Source of the DNA: Bacteroidales bacterium UBA3764
GTDB taxonomy: Bacteria; Bacteroidota; Bacteroidia; Bacteroidales; UBA932
Assembly (NCBI GenBank): GCA_002371115.1
Contig: DFFY01000053.1
Span: 1-39,482 of the forward strand
Reading direction: 5' to 3'
DNA: 39,482 nucleotides
Shown: piece by piece, positions 23,480-31,776 of the stretch
How positions within the stretch are numbered: position 1 is the first letter of the stretch
How the letters are laid out: every line of letters starts with the position of its first letter
The notes under the pieces: model-generated
What the model was told of the DNA's origin: nothing
The model's input: only the letters and a program-made list of their open reading frames with translations
Databases searched by the model: none
Made by a program: the position numbers and the translations under genes

Positions 23480-25615
23480 TTAAATAAGCCGCAGGCCAAT
23501 GCGTTTACGGTCCAGGTCCACGGAAAGAACCTGGACTTTTACGTGTTGGTGCAGCTTGAGCACCTGCGAAGGCACAGCCATGCCGCGAACACCCATCTGC
23601 GAGGCATGGATAAGGCCATTCTCATGCAGGCCAATATCCACAAAAGCGCCAAAGGCGGTGAGGTTGGTCACCAGGCCGGGCAGCTCCATGCCCACCTTGA
23701 GGTCCTCAATGTCGTGGATGTCGTCCGCAAAGGAGAATTCCTGCGCCGCCTCACGCGGGTCCCGCCCGGGTTTTTGCAACTCCTGAAGAATGTCGTTGAC
23801 CGTGGGCAGGCCAAAATCCTTTTCCACGTAGTCCTGCGCCTTGATTTGCCTGCACAGTTCCGCATTCCCCACCAGCTCCCGAGTGCTCACATGCAGGTCC
23901 CGGGCCATTTTGTCCACAATGTGGTACGCCTCCGGATGCACGGCGGAGTTGTCCAGCGGATTGGCGGCGCCCGGAATGCGAAGGAAGCCGGCGCACTGCT
24001 CAAAAGCCTTGGCACCCAGGCGCGGCACCTTCTTTAGCTGCTCCCGGCTGGTGAAATTGCCATTCTCGCTGCGGTACGCCACAATGGCCTTGGAGAGCGC
24101 CGGACCGATGCCGGCCACATATTGCAGCAGGTACGGACTGGCGGTGTTCACGGCCACGCCCACGCTGTTTACGCAGCTTTCCACGGTATTGTCCAGCTTT
24201 TCCTTAAGCAGGCCCTGGTCCACATCGTGCTGGTACTGGCCTATCCCCAGGGACTTGGGGTCTATCTTCACCAGCTCCGCCAGCGGATCCATAAGACGCC
24301 GGCCAATGGAAACGGCCCCACGCACCGTCACGTCATATTCCGGGAATTCCTCGCGGCCCACATCGGAGGCCGAATACACGGAGGCGCCATCCTCGCTCAC
24401 GGAGAAAATACGCACGCTTTCCGGCAGCCCCACCATGCGCACGAACGCCTCCGTCTCACGCCCGGCCGTGCCGGAGCCGATGGCAATGACCTCAATATCA
24501 TATTTTTCCACCAAATCTGCCACCGTGGTGATGGCCTGCATCTTTTTGGCCACGGGCGGGTGCGGGAAAATCACGTCATGGTGCAGCAGATTTCCCTGCG
24601 CATCCAGGCAAACCACCTTGCAACCGGTACGGAAACCCGGGTCGATGGCCATCACCCGCTTCTGCCCAACGGGCGCCGCCAGCAGCAGCTGCCGCAGGTT
24701 CTCCCCGAATACCTGGATGGAGGCAATATCGGCCTTTTCCTTGGCCTCCCGCAACACCTCTCCGGTGATGGAAGGGTCCAGCAGGCGCTTCCAGGCATCC
24801 TCCACCGCCTCCCGCACCTGCAAGCCCGCCTCCCGCTGGGGATAGCCGTGCTCCTGGCAAAAGTCGTAATACATCTTGTTGGCACACTTTTCCCCGTCCG
24901 CGTCAATCTCCACGCGGAGAAAACCTTCCTCCTGCGCCCGCAGCATGGCCAGCAGGTTGTGGGCCGGTATTTTGCCAATGGGCATGGAGAAGTTGAAGTA
25001 GCTGCGGTACTTGGCGGCATCCGGGCTGCTCTCCCCTGCCTTGGTGACCTTGGAGACCACGCGGCGGGTACGATAAATGCCTCGCAGGTTTTCGCGGATG
25101 GCGGCGGTCTCGCTCAGGCGCTCCGCCACAATGTCCCGCGCGCCCTGCAGGGCTTCTTCCTCGTCCTTCACCTCCCCTTTCACAAATTTGCGGGCATCGG
25201 CCCTGGGATGCTGGGATTTTCCGCTCCACAAGAGGTCCGCCAGGGGTTCCAAGCCTTTGGCCACGGCCACGGTGGCACGGGTTTTCCGCTTGGGACGGTA
25301 CGGGAGATACAAGTCATCCAAGTCACTGCTGCTGATACAGTTATCTATCTTCTTCTCAAGCTCCGCAGTAAGTTTATCCTGATCGGCAATAGTTTTGAGG
25401 ATGGAGGCCTTGCGCTTTTCCATCTCTGCAAAGACATCGGCCCAATGCTTGACCTCCGCCACCTCTACGTCCGTGAGACCGCCCGTGCGTTCCTTGCGGT
25501 AGCGGCTGATGAAAGGGATGGTGCACCCGTCTGCGAACAGTTCCACACAGTTTTCCACTTGCCAGGGCTGGATATTCAGCAGTTTGGCGATATGCTTGAT
25601 GTATAGTTCTTTCAT
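23480..25615 (-). CDS. tex: Tex family RNA-binding transcriptional accessory protein
   Basis: This 711-residue cytoplasmic protein shows the standard Tex layout. The N-terminal helical domain has IPFISRYRKERTGGLTD. A central YqgF/RNase H-like domain (about 319-440) has AIDPGFRTGCK. The helix-hairpin-helix region (about 480-560) has YVAGIGPALSKAIVAYR, and the C-terminal S1 domain (about 638-711) has GLVTNLTAFGAFVDIG and ends DLDRKRIGLRLI. The length is slightly short because the chain ends right after the S1 domain. The ATG at 25615 is used: it begins the family N-terminus and follows a well-placed promoter, whereas the upstream extension overlaps the divergent small gene. Tex homologues affect transcription and tolerance of toxic gene expression. 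Confidence 0.95.
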   Translation of the reverse strand: MKELYIKHIAKLLNIQPWQVENCVELFADGCTIPFISRYRKERTGGLTDVEVAEVKHWADVFAEMEKRKASILKTIADQDKLTAELEKKIDNCISSSDLDDLYLPYRPKRKTRATVAVAKGLEPLADLLWSGKSQHPRADARKFVKGEVKDEEEALQGARDIVAERLSETAAIRENLRGIYRTRRVVSKVTKAGESSPDAAKYRSYFNFSMPIGKIPAHNLLAMLRAQEEGFLRVEIDADGEKCANKMYYDFCQEHGYPQREAGLQVREAVEDAWKRLLDPSITGEVLREAKEKADIASIQVFGENLRQLLLAAPVGQKRVMAIDPGFRTGCKVVCLDAQGNLLHHDVIFPHPPVAKKMQAITTVADLVEKYDIEVIAIGSGTAGRETEAFVRMVGLPESVRIFSVSEDGASVYSASDVGREEFPEYDVTVRGAVSIGRRLMDPLAELVKIDPKSLGIGQYQHDVDQGLLKEKLDNTVESCVNSVGVAVNTASPYLLQYVAGIGPALSKAIVAYRSENGNFTSREQLKKVPRLGAKAFEQCAGFLRIPGAANPLDNSAVHPEAYHIVDKMARDLHVSTRELVGNAELCRQIKAQDYVEKDFGLPTVNDILQELQKPGRDPREAAQEFSFADDIHDIEDLKVGMELPGLVTNLTAFGAFVDIGLHENGLIHASQMGVRGMAVPSQVLKLHQHVKVQVLSVDLDRKRIGLRLI

Positions 25616-25620
25616 ATTTT

Positions 25621-25651
25621 CAAAAGTACGATTTTTTGTGTAATTTTGCAA
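25621..25651 (-). promoter_or_regulatory. Complete -33/-7 promoter for tex
   Basis: On the minus strand, TTG (25651-25649), a 20-nt spacer and TACTTTTG (25628-25621) match the Bacteroidetes promoter pattern. The -7 element ends 5 nt before the tex ATG, so the leader is extremely short. Confidence 0.65.
25641..25648 (+). promoter_or_regulatory. -7 element (TAATTTTG) for the small membrane protein
   Basis: Plus-strand TAnnTTTG, 19 nt before the ATG at 25668. It lies inside the -33/-7 spacer of the divergent tex promoter, so the two promoters overlap. No plus-strand -33 TTG is evident. Confidence 0.45.
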
Positions 25652-25667
25652 CTCACACGCATGAAAC

Positions 25668-25886
25668 ATGGAAAAAGCGCCAACCCAAGCCCCCTCCTGG
25701 TGGTGGATAACCGTCAATATTCTCTTTCTGATTGAGTTGCTGCCACTGACCATTCTCTGTGCAGGCCCCTGTCTGTTTTTCCAGTATGCGCCCAAGGTCC
25801 TGAAACCGTTTTACCTGGTCATCCGGTATTACGTAAAAGTCATCCGGGAAACGGTGCAGGATATCCGCACCCTTACCCGGCGCTAA
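25668..25886 (+). CDS. Small single-pass membrane protein, function unknown
   Basis: This 72-residue product is not recognised as a named family. The N-terminal PSWWW is followed by one hydrophobic segment (about 13-39) containing two Cys and several Pro, then a basic amphipathic tail rich in Lys/Arg/Tyr ending TLTRR. Support comes from the -7 element 19 nt upstream, an uninterrupted frame with a coherent membrane topology, and the compact fit between tex and the ClC gene. Its 3' end overlaps the 3' end of the ClC gene by 4 nt in convergent orientation. A regulatory or accessory membrane peptide is possible. Confidence 0.6.
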   Translation: MEKAPTQAPSWWWITVNILFLIELLPLTILCAGPCLFFQYAPKVLKPFYLVIRYYVKVIRETVQDIRTLTRR

Positions 25887-27661
25887 TCCTGGGAGAAATC
25901 CTTGAGTTCCTCCCGGTAGGCGCTAAAAATCTTGGACTTGGAAAGGAAGCCCAGATATACGCGTTTGTCGTCCACTACCGGCAGGTTCCAGGCGCCGGAT
26001 TTCTCGAATTTCCGCATCACGGACTCCATGGGCTCGTCCGGATACACATATTCCGGAGCGGTGCGCATGTAATTGTAAACGTGGCGTTTGTCGTAGAGTT
26101 CCTGGCTGAACATGTCCTTACGGATGTCGGACAGGATTACGTAGCCCTGGAAACGGCCGCGGGAATCCACCACCGGGAACAGATTGCGGCTGGAGGCCGA
26201 CACCGCCTCCACCAGTTCCCGCAGCGTGGCGTCAATGCGGAGCGGACGGAAGTCCGTCTCCAGCAAGTCCTCCGTCTTCAGGAGCGTAAGGACCGCCTGG
26301 TCCGAGTCGTGCGTAAGCAATTCCCCGCTGGCGGCGATACGCTTGGTATAAATGGAATACTTCTCGAAAATGCGCGTTACGCCATAGGCAATGGCCGATG
26401 TCAGGATGAGCGGCACCAACAGTGCATAGCCCCCGGAAATTTCCGCAATGAGGAAGATGGCCGTGAGCGGCGCCTGCATGACACCGGCCATGAGCCCCGC
26501 CATCCCCACCAGCACGAAGTTGGATACGGGGACCATGCCCGGCCGGATGAGATTGACGGTGGTGGCCAGCACAAAACCCGCAATGGCGCCCATGAACAGC
26601 GTAGGGCCGAAGGTTCCGCCCACGCCGCCACCGGCATTGGTGAAAGTCATGGAGAACACCTTGAGCAGCATCACCAGCAGGAAAAACAGCGGAATGGCCC
26701 AGGGCCAGCGCAGGAAATAATCCAGCGGCGTATCTCCGCCGAAATCCACCGCACCGCCATTGAGCAGCGGCGAGAGGAAATTGTAGCCCTCTCCGTGCAG
26801 CGGCGGGAACAGGAAAATCAGTACCCCCAGGCAGACGGAGGCGAGAATCCAGCGGATATAGGGATTCCTCAGCTTCCCCAGCCGGTCTTCCATACCCAGC
26901 GTGGTACGGATGAAATACAGCGAGCCCAGGCCGCAAAAGATGCCCAGAAGCACATAGAACGGCACATTCCCCATGCTGAACGGCACCACCGTAGCGGCAA
27001 ACGGGCTCTCCCGTCCCAGGAAAAGATAACTGATGAGCGTAGCCGATATGGAGCTGAGCAGCAGCGGCAGGATACCGCTCATGGACAGGTTGAACAGCAG
27101 GATTTCCAGCGTGAACAGCACACCGGCCAGCGGCGCGTTGAAAATGCCCGCCACCGCGCCGGCCGCACCGCACCCCAGCAGGAGTGTCATGCCGCGGTAG
27201 GACATGCCGCAATACCGGCCCAGATTGGAGCCGATGGCGGCGCCGGTATAGACTATGGGCGCCTCCGCACCCACGGAACCGCCGAAGCCGATGGTGAGCG
27301 CACTGGTAAGGAGCGAGCTCCAGCAGTTATGGCTCTTGATTTTGGATTCGTTCTTGGAAACGGCCTGCAGCACCTTGGTGACCCCATGGCCGATATTGTC
27401 CCGGATGATGTAGCGGACAATCACAAGACTTAGCAGCATGCCCACGCCCGGGAGGACCAGATAAGGCCAGCGGCTCTCCGGTACCAGCTGTGCAATCCCG
27501 TTCTGGATGCCGTGGATGGCCACTTTTAGGCCCACGGCGGCCAAGCCGCAAAGGGAGCCTGTAACAATGGACAGGATGAGCAGGGCCGTGGTTTCCGGCA
27601 TCCTATGCAAAAGGCCCCTGACGGGGCCCCATATCCATTTTATGCCACCACGGTTTGCCAT
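25883..27661 (-). CDS. ClC family chloride channel/antiporter with two CBS domains
   Basis: This 592-residue membrane protein has a ClC pore domain of about 10 or more hydrophobic helices (residues about 25-435) and a C-terminal pair of CBS domains (about 465-582, with NLFPVVDSRGRFQGYV and WNLPVVDDKRVYLGFL). The gating glutamate is kept as Glu133 in GAEAP (131-135), and GTFGP (349-353) matches the GxFxP anion-site motif. The first motif, usually GSGIP, reads GHGVT (91-95), so the pore Ser and Pro are replaced by His and Thr. This may alter anion selectivity. It is the last gene of a seven-gene minus-strand run, 6 nt after the preceding small acidic protein. Whether it is a channel or an H+/anion antiporter is not decided here. 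Confidence 0.92.
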   Translation of the reverse strand: MANRGGIKWIWGPVRGLLHRMPETTALLILSIVTGSLCGLAAVGLKVAIHGIQNGIAQLVPESRWPYLVLPGVGMLLSLVIVRYIIRDNIGHGVTKVLQAVSKNESKIKSHNCWSSLLTSALTIGFGGSVGAEAPIVYTGAAIGSNLGRYCGMSYRGMTLLLGCGAAGAVAGIFNAPLAGVLFTLEILLFNLSMSGILPLLLSSISATLISYLFLGRESPFAATVVPFSMGNVPFYVLLGIFCGLGSLYFIRTTLGMEDRLGKLRNPYIRWILASVCLGVLIFLFPPLHGEGYNFLSPLLNGGAVDFGGDTPLDYFLRWPWAIPLFFLLVMLLKVFSMTFTNAGGGVGGTFGPTLFMGAIAGFVLATTVNLIRPGMVPVSNFVLVGMAGLMAGVMQAPLTAIFLIAEISGGYALLVPLILTSAIAYGVTRIFEKYSIYTKRIAASGELLTHDSDQAVLTLLKTEDLLETDFRPLRIDATLRELVEAVSASSRNLFPVVDSRGRFQGYVILSDIRKDMFSQELYDKRHVYNYMRTAPEYVYPDEPMESVMRKFEKSGAWNLPVVDDKRVYLGFLSKSKIFSAYREELKDFSQD

Positions 27662-27667
27662 GGCTGC

Positions 27668-28036
27668 TTATTCTTCGTCCGACCCGTTGGAGTACTGGGC
27701 GATGTTGTCGTCCGGAAGGGTTTCCCCGGCAGCGTCCGAAGCATCTGCGCTGCCGCCGGCAACGGCCTCGTTCTCTGCATCTTCCTCCCCTTCCAGCCAA
27801 CGGGCAACGTCTTCCAGGTCATCCGTTTTCACGTTGATTTTCACCAGATAAATGGCATCCTCCGTTTCTATGGTCACCGCATAGAAAGAAGTGCCGTCCG
27901 GCTTGGGATACTTGATAAGGTCATTCAGGTAATCGCTGAAGCCTCTGGGATATTTTTCTGCGAATGCGGCGGCCAGATCCGGATGTCCGGACATTTTCTC
28001 ATAACTCACCACGTGTCTTTTCTTGCTGTCTGCCAT
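27668..28036 (-). CDS. Conserved small acidic protein of Bacteroidales, function unknown
   Basis: This 122-residue cytoplasmic protein has no signal peptide. The N-terminal two thirds form a compact domain (HVVSYEKM, AEKYPRGFSDYLNDLIKY, FYAVTIETEDAIYLVKINVK). The tail from about 80 is low-complexity, rich in Glu, Asp, Ala and Gly. The body resembles uncharacterised proteins I recall from Bacteroides-type genomes, but I know no assigned function. It lies 6 nt after the ygiQ gene and 6 nt before the ClC gene, so it is co-transcribed with both. The acidic tail could bind a basic partner. Confidence 0.75.
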   Translation of the reverse strand: MADSKKRHVVSYEKMSGHPDLAAAFAEKYPRGFSDYLNDLIKYPKPDGTSFYAVTIETEDAIYLVKINVKTDDLEDVARWLEGEEDAENEAVAGGSADASDAAGETLPDDNIAQYSNGSDEE

Positions 28037-28042
28037 ATCGGT

Positions 28043-29965
28043 TTACTTATGCTTAGATTTTCGTGCTGCAATATTAGGACTTTGTTTTGAACTCTGCAAG
28101 GGCTTTTGCGTTTTTTTCGAAGAATTTTTGAAGAAAAACGACTTTTGCCGCTGTTTTTTCTCCGGATCACGCTCCGTAAACACCGGCGTCATGTCCCGCG
28201 GGTCTATCCCCGTATAGTACATGACGGACGACGTGGTCATGGGCGTGGGCGTAAAATCCTGCACCTGGTCCATCCAGATGCCCTTCAGGGCCGGATGCTG
28301 CGCCAGGTGCTCCATGTCTTTCATGGTGCAGCCCGGGTGCGAGGAGATGAAATACGGCACCAGTCCCACATGCGTGCCGGCTTCCCGGTTCACCTGGTCG
28401 AACTCCTTGCGCAGGCGCTCGAAGAGGCGGAAGCTGGGCTTGGCCATCTTCTGCAGCACATGGTCCTCGGTATGCTCCGGCGCCACTTTCAGACGCCCGG
28501 ACGTATGGTCCAGCACCAGCGTTTTCAGATAAGGTTTGGAACTGGCATCGACAAACCCCTCTTCCGTCAGGAAAAGGTCGTAGCGGATACCGCTGCCGAT
28601 ATAGCTGTGGCGGATGCCCTTGGTGGCATCGATCCGTTTGTACAGCTCCATGAGGCGGGTATGGTCGCAGTCCAGGTTGGGGCAGCGCTTGGGAAACAGG
28701 CAGCTGCGCCGCTTGCACTTGTCGCACAGCGCCAGGTTCTTCCCGTGCATGCCGTACATGTTGGCCGTGGGCGCCCCTACATCGGAAATGTTCCCGGCAA
28801 AGTCCGGCAGGTTGCCCAGCGCCTTCACCTCCTTGAGGATGGACTGCTCGCTCCGGGACGATATGAACTTGCCCTGGTGCGCGGCGATGGTGCAGAAGTT
28901 ACAGCCGCCAAAGCACCCGCGATGGGTGTTCACGGAGAACTTGATCATGTCGTAGGCCGGGATGCGTTTGCCTTTGTACCGCGGGTGCGGCAGTTTGGTG
29001 AACGGCAGGTCCCAGAAGGAGTCCATTTCCTCGGTGGTGGCCGGCGGATAAGGCGGATTGATTTGCACATACCCCTGCCCTACCGGCTCCAGGATGGTGT
29101 CCGGGTGCATCATGTTGGCATGGGTCTCTATCCAGTGGAAATTCTCCGCAAACGCCCGCTTGTCCTTGCAGCACTCCTCGAAAGAATGGAGCACAAGCTT
29201 TCCGGAGGAGGTATCTGTTCCGGAATCGTCGCTGCGCGACCCCTCCCATTCGCCGCGCGAAAATCGCGGCTCTGGGCCCCTCCCTCTTACACGGCCGAGG
29301 GTGGCCATGGATTCCGGAACAGATACCCCCTCCGGAAGCTTTCCACTTACGTAGAAGGCAATCTGGGGAATTTGCTGCATGCGGTGGCGGGGCCAGCCTT
29401 TCTCAATGCCTTTGGTAAGCTCCAGCATGGGGCGTTCGCCCATGCCATAACAGAGGTAATCGGCACCGGAAGTATATAGGACCGAGGGCATGAGGCAGTC
29501 TTTCCAGTAGTCGTAATGCGTAAGACGGCGGAGCGAGGCCTCGATACCGCCGATAATCACCGGAATGTCCGGATACAGTTTCTTGAGGATTTGCGTATAT
29601 ACCGTGACGGCGTAATCCGGCCGGGCGCCCGCCTTGCCTTCCGGCGTGTAGGCGTCGTCGTGGCGCAGGCGCTTGGAGGCCGTGTAATGGTTCACCATGG
29701 AGTCCATGGCGCCGGCATTGAGGCCGAAATACAGCCGGGGAGCGCCCAGCTTGCGGAAATCGCGTAAGTCGTCCCGCCAGTTGGGCTGCGGAATCACCGC
29801 CACGCGGTAGCCCCATTTCTGGAGCCAGCGCGCAATAACGGCCGTTCCAAAGGACGGATGGTCGATAAAGGCGTCACCGCTGAGCAGGATAATGTCGATG
29901 TAGTCCCAGCCCAGCGCCTGCACCTCCTTCACGGAAGTGGGAAACATGTAGTCGCTACTCGACAT
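28043..29965 (-). CDS. YgiQ family radical SAM protein carrying a 47-residue in-frame insertion
   Basis: This 640-residue protein begins with the family N-terminus (YIDIILLSGDAFIDHPSFG, IIGGIEASLRRLTHYDYW). The radical SAM cluster motif CxxxCxxC is at Cys351, Cys355 and Cys358, followed by TIAAHQGKFISSRS. A second Cys-rich segment (CDKCKRRSCLFPKRCPNLDC) lies downstream. The C-terminus is basic and Lys/Ser/Gln-rich. Residues 211-257 are encoded exactly by a palindromic insertion (29195-29335). Removing them joins FYVSGKL to VLHSFEECCKDKRAF, the usual family continuity. The frame remains open, so the protein may still be made, with a surface loop. The start overlaps the end of the upstream methyltransferase gene by 11 nt. 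The biochemical role of YgiQ is not well established. Confidence 0.92.
   Translation of the reverse strand: MSSSDYMFPTSVKEVQALGWDYIDIILLSGDAFIDHPSFGTAVIARWLQKWGYRVAVIPQPNWRDDLRDFRKLGAPRLYFGLNAGAMDSMVNHYTASKRLRHDDAYTPEGKAGARPDYAVTVYTQILKKLYPDIPVIIGGIEASLRRLTHYDYWKDCLMPSVLYTSGADYLCYGMGERPMLELTKGIEKGWPRHRMQQIPQIAFYVSGKLPEGVSVPESMATLGRVRGRGPEPRFSRGEWEGSRSDDSGTDTSSGKLVLHSFEECCKDKRAFAENFHWIETHANMMHPDTILEPVGQGYVQINPPYPPATTEEMDSFWDLPFTKLPHPRYKGKRIPAYDMIKFSVNTHRGCFGGCNFCTIAAHQGKFISSRSEQSILKEVKALGNLPDFAGNISDVGAPTANMYGMHGKNLALCDKCKRRSCLFPKRCPNLDCDHTRLMELYKRIDATKGIRHSYIGSGIRYDLFLTEEGFVDASSKPYLKTLVLDHTSGRLKVAPEHTEDHVLQKMAKPSFRLFERLRKEFDQVNREAGTHVGLVPYFISSHPGCTMKDMEHLAQHPALKGIWMDQVQDFTPTPMTTSSVMYYTGIDPRDMTPVFTERDPEKKQRQKSFFFKNSSKKTQKPLQSSKQSPNIAARKSKHK
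29195..29342. mobile_element. 134-bp MITE-like palindromic element inserted in frame in ygiQ
   Basis: The element spans 29202-29335. Its ends are inverted repeats of about 26 bp with one mismatch, including a perfect 16-bp core (TATCTGTTCCGGAATC at 29212-29227; its complement at 29310-29325). It is flanked by a 7-bp direct repeat AAGCTTT (29195-29201 and 29336-29342), a likely target-site duplication. Counting the adjoining CC, the match is 9 bp. Inside are smaller hairpins such as GTCGC-GCA-GCGAC. Element plus one duplication is 141 nt, exactly 47 codons. Confidence 0.8.
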
Positions 29966-31148
29966 ACAGCAGCAGTCCCTTCAGATACTCTCCTTCCGGA
30001 TGATAAATGTTCACGGAATGGTCGGCCGGCTGGTTCAGGCGGTCCAGGATGCGCACGCTGCGCCCGGTTTCCGCGGCGGCGGAAAAAACGGCCAGCGCAA
30101 AGGCTTCCTTGTCCACCACCTGCGAACAGCTGAACGTAAATACAAAACCGCCCGGCGCCACCTTGGCAATGGCCGCCGCATTCAGGCGCTGATACGCCCG
30201 GAGGGCATTTTTGAGCGCCCCGCGGTGCTTGGCGAATGCCGGCGGGTCCACAATGATGAGGTCGTATGCCCCGTCCGGCACATTCTTCACAAAGTCGATG
30301 GCATCGGCACAATAAGATGTGTGCTGTTCCGGCGTGAAGCCGTTGAGCGCCACGTTGCGGTCCACCATGTCCATGGCCCGCTGCGAGCTGTCCACCGAAT
30401 CCACATGCGCGGCTCCGCCGGCAAGGGCATAGACGGAGAAACCGCCCGTATAGCAGAAGAGGTTGAGCACCTTGCGGCCGGCGGCCAGACGGCCCACGGC
30501 GGCGCGGTTCTCCCGCTGGTCCAGGAAGAAGCCGGTTTTCTGGCCTTCCTGCCAGTTCACGAGGAACTTTTTGCCGTTTTCCAGGACGATGCGCTCAGGC
30601 TCGTCAAAGTCCGGGGCTTTCCAGAGGTAGCCGTCCACCAGGTCCAGGCCGGCCTTGAAGGGCGCGGTGCCGGAACTCTTGTCATAAACGGCCTTCAGGC
30701 GCTCCCCATACACGGTTTTGAGCGCTTCGCAAATGGCATTCTTGGCACGGAACATGCCCACGGAATGGGCCTGGAGCACACAGACACCGTCGTAATAGTC
30801 AATGATGAGGCCGGGCAGGCCGTCCCCTTCCCCGTGCACCAGCCGGTAGCAGTTGGTCTGTTCGTTCTGCGCCAGGCCAAAGGCTTCCCGGAGCTGATAC
30901 GCACGCAGCAGCATGCGTTCCCAGAAGTCCGGCAGCGTAGGGTCTTCGTCAAAGCTGAGGATGCGCACGGCAATGGAGCCTATCTGGTAATGCCCGCAGG
31001 CCAGCAGCTTGCCGTCTGCGGAACAGACGCTCACGAGGTCGCCCTCCGCGGGATGTCCCGCAATCTGGGCAATGGCCCCGGAAAACACCCAGGGATGATA
31101 ACGCAGCAGGGATTCCTCCCGGCGGGGTTTCAGGATTACTTTATCCAT
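29955..31148 (-). CDS. RlmI-like class I rRNA (cytosine-5) methyltransferase
   Basis: This 397-residue SAM-dependent methyltransferase resembles RlmI/RlmK, which modify 23S rRNA. A PUA-like RNA-binding domain occupies about 1-80 (VILKPRREESLLRYHPWVFSG). A linker domain follows, then a Rossmann methyltransferase fold from about 200, with VLNLFCYTGGFSVYALAGGA (SAM site) and a VDPPAFAK catalytic loop. The ATG at 31148 is chosen because it begins the PUA domain; it overlaps the upstream exonuclease gene by 8 nt. Its 3' end overlaps ygiQ by 11 nt, so translation of the three is probably coupled. The target nucleotide is inferred. Confidence 0.9.
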   Translation of the reverse strand: MDKVILKPRREESLLRYHPWVFSGAIAQIAGHPAEGDLVSVCSADGKLLACGHYQIGSIAVRILSFDEDPTLPDFWERMLLRAYQLREAFGLAQNEQTNCYRLVHGEGDGLPGLIIDYYDGVCVLQAHSVGMFRAKNAICEALKTVYGERLKAVYDKSSGTAPFKAGLDLVDGYLWKAPDFDEPERIVLENGKKFLVNWQEGQKTGFFLDQRENRAAVGRLAAGRKVLNLFCYTGGFSVYALAGGAAHVDSVDSSQRAMDMVDRNVALNGFTPEQHTSYCADAIDFVKNVPDGAYDLIIVDPPAFAKHRGALKNALRAYQRLNAAAIAKVAPGGFVFTFSCSQVVDKEAFALAVFSAAAETGRSVRILDRLNQPADHSVNIYHPEGEYLKGLLLYVE

Positions 31149-31776
31149 TGTCTTGAAATCTTTCAGGATGGAGTTGTTCGGGGGTGAGGGGGTGCTTCTC
31201 GGAATGAATGAGCTTGAGGTACATCTCCCGGCACACCCAGGCATCGGTGGCGGCGTAGCGCTGCTGGGAATCGCTCAAGTGCTCCGCCTCCCAGTTGGAA
31301 AGCTGCTGCGCCTTGGAGATTTTCACGCCCAGGATGATGGCTGTCATCTTTTTCACGCTCTTGTCGCGGATGCCATACTCCCATACGATATTTTGCAGGT
31401 CCACAAAGCCCTTGGGGGCGAACTTGGTAATTTTCTGCAGGCCCTTTACGTCGTCCAGCGTGGCGGCCCCCACCTTGGTAATGGAAGGGTTGGCCAGGAT
31501 GGCGGTCAGCGGACGTGGCAGGCCCAGGGTCTTGAGACGGAACAGGTAGGCCTTCCCGCTGCCGGAAAGTTGCAGCAGGGCCGTACCATTGGAATGCTGT
31601 TCCGGCGTGAACGTAGGACGGGTTTCCGTGTCGAATCCCAGCACCCGCTGCCGCTTCAGGTAGCGCAGCGCGCGGTGGAAAGCGTCCCCGTCCGTGTCTA
31701 TCACCTCGATGACACCGGGGAACGACGCCAGTTCCAACGCGCCTATTTCTTCCGGACTAACGGATATCTTGTACAT
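31141..31776 (-). CDS. 3'-5' exonuclease, DEDD superfamily (WRN/RNase D-like)
   Basis: This 211-residue single-domain exonuclease has acidic catalytic motifs FDTET (Exo I, near residue 48), DDVKGL (Exo II) and YAATDAW (Exo III), the latter in the DEDDy spacing. It has no HRDC domain, unlike full-length RNase D, and is closer in length to Werner-type exonuclease domains. It is cytoplasmic. Its start overlaps the end of the upstream lipoprotein gene by 20 nt and its end overlaps the rlmI-like start by 8 nt. Substrate (DNA or RNA) cannot be decided; the adjacent rRNA methyltransferase hints at RNA. Confidence 0.88.
   Translation of the reverse strand: MYKISVSPEEIGALELASFPGVIEVIDTDGDAFHRALRYLKRQRVLGFDTETRPTFTPEQHSNGTALLQLSGSGKAYLFRLKTLGLPRPLTAILANPSITKVGAATLDDVKGLQKITKFAPKGFVDLQNIVWEYGIRDKSVKKMTAIILGVKISKAQQLSNWEAEHLSDSQQRYAATDAWVCREMYLKLIHSEKHPLTPEQLHPERFQDNG

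Noticed and set aside
26081..27433. 450-codon plus-strand frame opposite the ClC gene
   Set aside because: His/Gln/Glu-rich low-complexity product with no recognisable domain; the minus strand encodes an unambiguous ClC protein.
28106..29479. 457-codon plus-strand frame opposite ygiQ
   Set aside because: No recognisable domain or promoter; the minus strand carries the radical SAM motifs and operon overlaps.
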